Shown here piece after piece: positions 37,974 to 43,443 of a stretch of DNA of 43,443 nucleotides. Positions within the stretch are counted from its first letter, which is position 1. The number at the start of each line of letters is the position of its first letter. The notes below the pieces were generated by a model. The model did not search any database, was not told the DNA's origin, and saw nothing but the letters and a program-made list of their open reading frames with translations. The stretch covers positions 1 to 43,443 of the forward strand of contig NZ_JAAATR010000012.1 in NCBI RefSeq assembly GCF_009907385.1, written 5' to 3'. The DNA is from Atlantibacter hermannii. Its GTDB lineage: Bacteria; Pseudomonadota; Gammaproteobacteria; Enterobacterales; Enterobacteriaceae. The translations under genes and the position numbers were made by a program.

Positions 37974-38954
37974 ATGAAAACTATCCTGATTATCGTTCCT
38001 GATGGCGGCATGCTGTTCGAAGCCGCCGGTATCGCCGACATTCTGATGCAGGCCAACCGGCTGCATCCCAATACTTCCGGCGCGCCGCGCTACCGCATCA
38101 CCATCGCAACCACCCAACCGCACCAGGTGATCCACGGCCAGTCGGGTCTGAACCTGCTGGCGGACCATCGTCTCACCGAGCTGGACCCGTTTGAAGCGCG
38201 CGATACCATCATGATCACCGGGCGCGGCACCCACCTGGACGAGCGCGACGCGGTGGCAAGCTGGGTGCGAATGGCTGCGCCCCATGCCCGGCGCGTGGCG
38301 TCGATTTGCGGCGGCGCGATGCTGCTGGCGCAGGCCGGTCTGCTGGATGGCCGCCGCGCCACTACCCACTGGCGTCTGCTGGAAACCATGCAGGCCACTT
38401 ATCCGCAGGTGAAGGTGGAAGGCGGCCCGCTGTACGTGCAGGATGGCCCGATGTGGTCGTCCGGCGGGGTCAGCTCCGGGTTTGATTTAACCCTGGCGCT
38501 GGTGGAAGAGGATTACGGATTTACCCTCGCCCGGGACGTGGCCCAGGATATGGTGATGTACCTGCGTCGTCCCGGCGGGCAGTTGCAGTTCAGCCGCTAT
38601 AAACTGGATCGGGCCGAACATGACGGTCCGGTGGGCGATCTGCAAAACTGGATCCTGGCGAACCTCGCAGAAGATCTGTCGGTGGAAAATCTGGCCCAGC
38701 GCGTGGCCATGAGCCCGCGCAACTTTACCCGGGTATTCACCCGGGAAGCCGGCGTCTCCCCTGCTCGTTACGTGGCGGAAGCGCGTCTGGCTGCGGCCCG
38801 CGACCGGCTGGAGCAGACCACCGAAACCCTGGAGCGCATCGCGCACATCACCGGTTTCGGCAGCAGCATCAATCTGCGCCGCATCTTTGAAAAACAACTG
38901 CACCTTACCCCCGGCGAATATCGCCAGCGCTTCCACTGCCGTAAAATGGCGTAA
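37974..38954 (+). CDS. GlxA-family (DJ-1/PfpI plus AraC) transcriptional regulator
   Basis: A 326-residue regulator with an N-terminal DJ-1/PfpI amidotransferase-like domain (about 1-185) and a C-terminal AraC-type DNA-binding domain (about 218-322). The nucleophile-elbow position reads SICGGAMLLAQAG, keeping a cysteine. Two helix-turn-helix units are visible (LSVENLAQRVAMSPRNFTRVF and LERIAHITGFGSSINLRRIF). The ATG at 37974 (MKTILIIVPDGG) is chosen over the open frame from 37779, which has no similarity. It lies between the phosphoketolase (225 bp upstream) and the GAPDH (78 bp downstream), so it probably regulates one or both. The effector is unknown. Confidence 0.9.
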   Translation: MKTILIIVPDGGMLFEAAGIADILMQANRLHPNTSGAPRYRITIATTQPHQVIHGQSGLNLLADHRLTELDPFEARDTIMITGRGTHLDERDAVASWVRMAAPHARRVASICGGAMLLAQAGLLDGRRATTHWRLLETMQATYPQVKVEGGPLYVQDGPMWSSGGVSSGFDLTLALVEEDYGFTLARDVAQDMVMYLRRPGGQLQFSRYKLDRAEHDGPVGDLQNWILANLAEDLSVENLAQRVAMSPRNFTRVFTREAGVSPARYVAEARLAAARDRLEQTTETLERIAHITGFGSSINLRRIFEKQLHLTPGEYRQRFHCRKMA

Positions 38955-39032
38955 AGTGATCCTTTTTTGTCATTTACGCCAAACCGGCCGCTGACTATTC
39001 TGATGGCAGAAACGGCACATCAGGAGGTAACT

Positions 39033-40043
39033 ATGTTAAAGATCGGCATCAACGGCTTTGGCCGCATTGGGCGCAACGTATTCCGCGCAGCACTTAACGA
39101 TCCGCAGGTCGACATCGTGGCGATTAACGACCTGACCGACAGCAAAACCCTTGCGCACCTGCTGAAATATGACTCTCTGCTCGGCACCCTGCCGCTGACG
39201 GTTGAGGCAGGCGAAGGGGAACTGCGCATCGACGGCAAAGCCGTGAAAGTGTTCTCCCAACGTGACCCGGCAGACATCCCGTGGCGAAGCGTCGGCGTGG
39301 ATATTGTGATTGAGGCCACCGGCTTCTTTACCGAGCGCGAAAAGGCGGCGGTGCATATCACCCACGGCGGGGCAAAGCGCGTGATTATTTCAGCCCCGGC
39401 GAAAAACGACGACATTACCCTGGTGATGGGCGTGAACCATCAGCACTACGATCCTGAAAAACATTTTGTGGTCAGCAACGGCAGTTGCACCACCAACGGG
39501 CTGGCGCCGGCGGCACAGGTACTGCACCAGCAGTTTGGCATTGAGCACGGCCTGATGAACACCACGCACGCCTACACCAACAGCCAGGCGCTGCATGACC
39601 AGCCGGAAAAAGATCTGCGCGGCGCGCGTGCCGCCGCCCTGTCGATTGTTCCCTACTCCAGCGGCGCGGCCAAAGCGCTCGGCAAAGTGATCCCGGAACT
39701 CGACGGACGGCTGACCGGCTATTCGCTGCGCGTCCCGGTGCCGGTGGTCTCGATTGTCGATTTAACCGTGACGCTGAAGCGCGATGTCACTGCTGAAGAG
39801 GTTAACGCCGCCTTCCGCGCCGCCGCGACTGACGGCCCGTTGCAGGGGATTTTGGGTTACAGCGAGGAGCCGCTGGTTTCCAGCGACTATCAGGGCGATG
39901 CCCGCTCATCGATTATCGACGGTCTTTCAACCCTGGTGATTGGCGGCAATCTGGTGAAAATCCTCGCCTGGTATGACAATGAATGGGCGTTCTCGAATCG
40001 CCTGATTGACCTGGCCCGCCTGATGGAACAGCGCGGTCTGTAA
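39033..40043 (+). CDS. gap: Second type I glyceraldehyde-3-phosphate dehydrogenase
   Basis: A 336-residue phosphorylating GAPDH, starting at the ATG at 39033 with AGGAGG six bases upstream. The NAD-binding INGFGRIGR and the acidic residue of AINDLTD (NAD preference) are present. The catalytic cysteine is Cys152 in SNGSCTTNG; canonical enzymes read SNASCTTNCLAP, so the second cysteine (position 156) is glycine here. The catalytic histidine is in HAYTNSQ, which resembles Gap2/GapB-type enzymes, not E. coli GapA (HATTATQ). It would act on the glyceraldehyde 3-phosphate released by the neighbouring phosphoketolase. Its terminator follows directly. It is probably not the main glycolytic copy, which is inferred from K-12 gapA lying elsewhere. 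Confidence 0.92.
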   Translation: MLKIGINGFGRIGRNVFRAALNDPQVDIVAINDLTDSKTLAHLLKYDSLLGTLPLTVEAGEGELRIDGKAVKVFSQRDPADIPWRSVGVDIVIEATGFFTEREKAAVHITHGGAKRVIISAPAKNDDITLVMGVNHQHYDPEKHFVVSNGSCTTNGLAPAAQVLHQQFGIEHGLMNTTHAYTNSQALHDQPEKDLRGARAAALSIVPYSSGAAKALGKVIPELDGRLTGYSLRVPVPVVSIVDLTVTLKRDVTAEEVNAAFRAAATDGPLQGILGYSEEPLVSSDYQGDARSSIIDGLSTLVIGGNLVKILAWYDNEWAFSNRLIDLARLMEQRGL

Positions 40044-40055
40044 ACCGTTAACCGT

Positions 40056-40088
40056 CGCCATCTGATTCCGCGTCAGATGGCGTTTTTC
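40056..40088 (+). terminator. Rho-independent terminator of gap
   Basis: CGCCATCTGA (40056-40065) pairs perfectly with TCAGATGGCG (40073-40082), with a 7-base loop and five T residues after it. It isolates the carotenoid genes from the upstream module. Confidence 0.92.
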
Positions 40089-40126
40089 TATCGGCAGCCC
40101 AGCCCCTGTCCCGCCTGAGCCGGTTA

Positions 40127-40174
40127 TTGCAAACTTGTACATCGTAAAGTTACAAACTTGTACACTGCTTTACT
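40127..40174 (+). promoter_or_regulatory. Duplicated operator-like elements upstream of crtE
   Basis: CAAACTTGTACA occurs twice in the same orientation (40130-40141 and 40153-40164), 23 bp apart, about two helical turns. The second copy is part of the inverted repeat TACAA-AC-TTGTA (40151-40162) and the first of a near-match. An outer dyad GTAAAG ... CTTTAC spans 40144-40173. This lies 70-115 bp before crtE and is the obvious place for its promoter, although no clean -35/-10 pair was found. TTGTACA resembles half-sites described for MerR-family regulators such as MlrA and LitR/CarH-type light sensors; that link is inference. Confidence 0.6.
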
Positions 40175-40244
40175 GGCAAACCCCCGCCGCGCAGTCTACG
40201 GTTAAACAAACACTACAGTCTGTTTCCATGGCGGTCCCTCATCA

Positions 40245-41165
40245 ATGAGCGAGAATCAAAACACCCTGTCCGGTGGCGTGTCTGTCCACGAAATCAAAAG
40301 CACTATCGAGCATCACCTCAGCGGATTACTGAAGAGCTGCGACAGTAATACTGCAGTGGGCATGGCGATGCAGGAGAGCGTCTTAGGCCAGGGTAAACGG
40401 ATCCGCCCCCTGATGATGATGCTGATCGCGCACGATCTGGGGTATCCGGGCGAAGAGAAGACTTTACTCGACCTCGCCTGCGCCGTGGAGATGATCCATA
40501 GCGCCTCGCTGATCCTTGACGATATCCCCTGCATGGATAACGCCGACATGCGGCGCGGCAAGCCGACCATCCACAAGAAATATGGCGAAAGCGTGGCGAT
40601 CCTCGCGGCGATTGGGCTGCTCACAAAAGCCTTTGCGCAGGTCTCCGCCGCCAGCGGGCTGAGCGGCGAGCAGAAAGCGCGGGTCGTGGGCGAACTGGCA
40701 AACGCCGTGGGCGAACAGGGGCTGGTGCTCGGCCAGTTTCGCGATCTGGCGGGCGTCGGGCGTCCTCAGAATATCAACGATATTACCGCCACTAACGATT
40801 TGAAAACCGGCGTATTGTTTATTGCCATGCTCCAGGTGATCGCCCTGGCCGCCAGCGCCAGCGACGCCACCCACCAGCGGCTGTCGGCGTTCGCCACCGA
40901 CTTTGGCCAGCTGTTTCAACTGCTGGACGACCTGTCAGACAGCCACTTCACCACCGGCAAGGATCGCAACAAGGATGCCGGTAAGCCTACGCTGGTGAAC
41001 GTGCTGGGCCGGGAGCGGGTCTGCGATCGGGTCTATCACCATTTTCACTCCGCCAATGAGCACCTGGCCGCCGTGTGCGTGGCCGGGCAGGAAACCCGTC
41101 AGTTTATTCATGCCTGGTTAACCCTGACGCTGGCAGGTGAGAAACCCGCCATGAAAAGCGCCTGA
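40245..41165 (+). CDS. crtE: Geranylgeranyl diphosphate synthase CrtE
   Basis: First enzyme of the carotenoid branch, making C20 geranylgeranyl diphosphate from farnesyl diphosphate and IPP in the cytoplasm. It has 306 residues, the length of Pantoea CrtE. The first aspartate-rich motif is DDIPCMDNADMRRG (Asp92 onward), and the second is DDLSD (about 228-232). GQGKRIRPLMMML and LKTGVLFIAML are the substrate-binding blocks. It lacks a visible Shine-Dalgarno; its ATG overlaps the stop of a six-codon frame (40228-40248). It leads the order crtE-idi-crtX, as in Pantoea/Cronobacter-type clusters. Confidence 0.95.
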   Translation: MSENQNTLSGGVSVHEIKSTIEHHLSGLLKSCDSNTAVGMAMQESVLGQGKRIRPLMMMLIAHDLGYPGEEKTLLDLACAVEMIHSASLILDDIPCMDNADMRRGKPTIHKKYGESVAILAAIGLLTKAFAQVSAASGLSGEQKARVVGELANAVGEQGLVLGQFRDLAGVGRPQNINDITATNDLKTGVLFIAMLQVIALAASASDATHQRLSAFATDFGQLFQLLDDLSDSHFTTGKDRNKDAGKPTLVNVLGRERVCDRVYHHFHSANEHLAAVCVAGQETRQFIHAWLTLTLAGEKPAMKSA

Positions 41166-41211
41166 ATGTGTCCATTTGTGTATCGTTTACCAGCCAGGTT
41201 GGAGGAATACC

Positions 41212-42255
41212 ATGGCGTTGAAACAGCAGGGAATTGTACAGAGGAAAAACGATCATCTGGACATTATCCTTAACTCCCCGCAGGACGTGACGGGGACATC
41301 CACCGGCTTTGAACACTGGCGCTTTGTGCATTGCGCCCTGCCGGAAATCGATTATCAGGCCATTGATATTTCCAGCCGGTTTCTCGGCAAAACCCTCAAC
41401 GCCCCGCTGCTGATCAGTTCCATGACCGGCGGCGCGCAGCGCTCGAAATTTATCAATCACCATCTGGCGGAAGCGGCCCAGGAGCTGCGTGTGGCGATGG
41501 GCGTCGGCTCCCAGCGCATCGCCCTGGAAGGCAAGTCCGACAGCGGCATCGACAAATCGCTACGCCGACTGGCGCCGGACATCCCGCTGATGGCGAATCT
41601 GGGCGCAGCGCAGCTGGCGGGCGATAAAGGCATCGACGATGCGCGGCGGGTAGTGGAAATGATCGAAGCCGATGCGCTGATCGTCCATCTCAACCCGCTC
41701 CAGGAAATGCTGCAAGCCGATGGCGACCATGACTGGTCAGGCAAGCTTGACGCCATTGCCCGTGTCGTGCGTTACCTGGAAGTGCCCGTGGTGGTGAAGG
41801 AGGTGGGCGCAGGGATTTCAGCCGCCGTGGCGGGCCGGCTGATTGACGCAGGCGTCAGCGCCATTGACGTGGCGGGCGCGGGCGGCACCAGCTGGGCGGC
41901 GGTAGAAGGAAAGCGCGCCCAGGATGCCCATCTGCGCGCGCTGGCGATGGCGTTCGCCGACTGGGGTATCCCCACCGCCGACGCGGTCAAGGCGATTGCC
42001 GAATCTTATCCGCAAATCCCGCTTATCGCTTCCGGCGGCATCCGCAGCGGTATCGACGCGGCGAAAGCGCTACGGCTTGGGGCCAGTCTCGTCGGACAGG
42101 CGGCGGCGATCCTCGATAGCGCGACCGAATCCAGCCGGGCGGTGGTGGAGCGTTTCACCGTCACCATCGATCAGCTCAAACTGGCCTGTTTCTGTACCGG
42201 CAGCCCCAGTCTGGAGGCCCTGAAGCACGCCGACATCGTCTGGTGCGGCCGCTGA
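41212..42255 (+). CDS. fni: Type 2 isopentenyl-diphosphate delta-isomerase (FMN-dependent)
   Basis: Interconverts IPP and DMAPP using FMN and NADPH, supplying DMAPP for carotenoid synthesis. It has 347 residues from the ATG at 41212 (GGAGGAA upstream); an in-frame ATG at 41176 would precede that ribosome-binding site. Type 2 signatures are [22 protein letters not shown], the substrate-binding [39 protein letters not shown] (FMN phosphate region) and [17 protein letters not shown]. It starts 46 bp after crtE and ends 2 bp before crtX, so it is part of the carotenoid operon. It is unrelated in fold to the type 1 Idi of K-12. Confidence 0.95.
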   Translation: MALKQQGIVQRKNDHLDIILNSPQDVTGTSTGFEHWRFVHCALPEIDYQAIDISSRFLGKTLNAPLLISSMTGGAQRSKFINHHLAEAAQELRVAMGVGSQRIALEGKSDSGIDKSLRRLAPDIPLMANLGAAQLAGDKGIDDARRVVEMIEADALIVHLNPLQEMLQADGDHDWSGKLDAIARVVRYLEVPVVVKEVGAGISAAVAGRLIDAGVSAIDVAGAGGTSWAAVEGKRAQDAHLRALAMAFADWGIPTADAVKAIAESYPQIPLIASGGIRSGIDAAKALRLGASLVGQAAAILDSATESSRAVVERFTVTIDQLKLACFCTGSPSLEALKHADIVWCGR

Positions 42256-42257
42256 CG

Positions 42258-43443
42258 ATGAGCCATTTTGCGATTATCGTCCCGCCGCTCTACAGCCATA
42301 TCCGGTCGATGGAAGCGCTGGCGCTGCACCTGAGCGGCAAAGGGCACCGCCTGACGTTTATTGCCAGCCCGGAACTGATCGCCCGCGATAATCCGCGCAT
42401 CAGCGGCTGCCCGTCGCTGCCGGAGGCGATCGCGGCGGCGCAGCGGCGTTTCCGCGACCCCGCCGCCCGCACCTTTTTCCGCATCGCCGGCACGCTGGCC
42501 GGGCATACCGAGGCGCTGTGCCGCGAACTGCCGGGCCTGTTAAAGCGCTTGCAGGTTGACGGCGCGATCGTCGATCAAATGGAGCCTGCGGGCGCGCTGG
42601 TCAGCGAGTATCTGGGTCTGCCGTTTGTATCAGCGGCCTGCGCCCTGCCGGTCAACCGCGAACCGGATTTACCGCTGCCGGTGATGCCGTTCAACTATGC
42701 CGAGGATGACACCGCACGCAAGCTTTACGCGGGCAGCGAGCGGGTCTACGACCGGCTGATGCAGGCGCATTATCGGGTCATCGACCATTACAGCCGCCGC
42801 TTCGGGCTGACTGCCCGTTATCGGCTGGATCACTGCCTGTCGCCGCTGGCCCAGGTGGCGCAAGGCTCTGTGGCGTTTGATTTCCCGCGCCGCGCCCTGC
42901 CCGACCATTTTCACTATATCGGCGCGTTTCAGTCGGTGGACGCCACGCTAACCCCGCCGCGTAATCCCAAACCCGTGGTGTACGCCACCCTGGGGACGCT
43001 GCACGGGCACCACTATTCCCTGATGCGCACGCTGGCCCGCGCCTGCCATCTGGCGGGCGCCGAGGTGACGATATCCCACTGCGGCGGGCTCGACGCCGCG
43101 CAGGTCGACGGGCTGTACCGTAACGGCGCGCATCGGGTAGAAAGCTTTGTTCCCCAGCGCGAGGTGATCCTCCAGGCGGATATGATCCTGTGCCACGCCG
43201 GGTATAACACCGTGCTGGAAGGCATCGCCGCCCGACGACCGCTGCTGGTGATGCCGGTGGCGTTCGATCAGCCCGCCGTGGCGGCGCGGGTGACGTATCA
43301 CAATCTGGGACGACGGGTTTCCCGGCTGGCGACCGCTTCCACCCTCGCCCGGGAAATCACCGCGCTGCTGGATGATAGCCACGGCGTCGGCAAAAACCTG
43401 GCGCAGGCCAGCCAGGCGCTGCGCGACGCGGGCGGCGCGGCGC
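42258..43443 (+). CDS. crtX: Zeaxanthin glucosyltransferase CrtX (partial, runs off the window)
   Basis: The frame begins at the ATG at 42258 (MSHFAIIVPPLYSHIRSMEALA) two bases after the fni stop codon and is open to the window end, 395 codons so far. Full CrtX is about 430 residues, so roughly 35 are missing. It is a GT1-family glycosyltransferase: N-terminal acceptor half, then VVYATLGTLHGHHYSLMRTLA and the UDP-sugar-binding segment FVPQREVILQADMILCHAGYNTVLEGIAARRPLLVMPVAFDQ, matching the GT1 signature HxGxxTxxE-x-PxxxxPxxxDQ with a characteristic CHAGYNTVLE. It glucosylates zeaxanthin hydroxyls. crtY, crtI, crtB and crtZ are expected beyond the right edge. Confidence 0.93.
   Translation, partial: MSHFAIIVPPLYSHIRSMEALALHLSGKGHRLTFIASPELIARDNPRISGCPSLPEAIAAAQRRFRDPAARTFFRIAGTLAGHTEALCRELPGLLKRLQVDGAIVDQMEPAGALVSEYLGLPFVSAACALPVNREPDLPLPVMPFNYAEDDTARKLYAGSERVYDRLMQAHYRVIDHYSRRFGLTARYRLDHCLSPLAQVAQGSVAFDFPRRALPDHFHYIGAFQSVDATLTPPRNPKPVVYATLGTLHGHHYSLMRTLARACHLAGAEVTISHCGGLDAAQVDGLYRNGAHRVESFVPQREVILQADMILCHAGYNTVLEGIAARRPLLVMPVAFDQPAVAARVTYHNLGRRVSRLATASTLAREITALLDDSHGVGKNLAQASQALRDAGGAA

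Noticed and set aside
33508-43443. Integrative mobile element carrying the accessory block and crt genes
   Set aside because: No integrase, transposase, tRNA gene or flanking direct repeat was seen in the window.

Overview
The window looks like chromosome from a member of the Enterobacteriaceae. Most proteins are near-identical in length and motif to E. coli K-12 or Klebsiella counterparts, and the gene order narK-narXL-ychO ... ychN-chaC-chaB-chaA-kdsA-sirB1-sirB2-prmC-prfA-hemA-lolB-ispE-prs-dauA-ychH-pth-ychF is the E. coli order. Three things mark it as a different genus: a Klebsiella-type nitrate assimilation (nas) cluster between ychO and ychN, an accessory block after ychF, and the start of a carotenoid cluster (crtE-idi2-crtX) at the right edge. 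A yellow-pigmented enteric such as Pseudescherichia, Atlantibacter, Cronobacter or Franconibacter would fit. The genus cannot be fixed from sequence reading alone.

Layout. 1-250: an 18-bp tandem repeat array and the narK terminator. 251-4399: nitrate respiration control, with narK (nitrate/nitrite transport) divergent from narX-narL, a perfect FNR box and NarL-type heptamers between them. 4400-6509: ychO (invasin-like outer-membrane protein) and a periplasmic PEBP-family protein. 6486-17534: nasR-nasFEDCBA on the minus strand, complete with a sigma-54 promoter, an ANTAR-type hexaloop hairpin and a leader terminator. NasC and NasB lie in one uninterrupted reading frame. 17619-21036: ychN, a small DUF1883-like gene, chaC, chaB, chaA. 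21094-26407: the hemA-prfA-prmC-sirB2-sirB1-kdsA operon (heme, translation termination, Kdo). 26610-33456: lolB-ispE, prs (with a PurR box and promoter inside ispE), dauA, ychH, pth and ychF.

33508-40043 is accessory compared with K-12: yajD and ymjA (elsewhere in K-12), a DUF3750 protein, a phosphoketolase, a GlxA-family AraC regulator and a second GAPDH. 40245 to the end: crtE, type 2 IPP isomerase and crtX, truncated by the window edge.

How the genes work together. The left third handles nitrate both as electron acceptor (NarK/NarXL) and as nitrogen source (NasFED uptake, NasCA nitrate reduction, NasB nitrite reduction, NasR antitermination). The middle is core housekeeping. The right end joins a phosphoketolase/GAPDH module producing and consuming glyceraldehyde 3-phosphate to isoprenoid and carotenoid synthesis; IspE, Idi2 and CrtE are all in the window. 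The best candidates for new biology are the 18-bp array beside narK, the NasC-NasB fusion, the duplicated TTGTACA operator-like elements before crtE, and the phosphoketolase-GlxA-GAPDH module.
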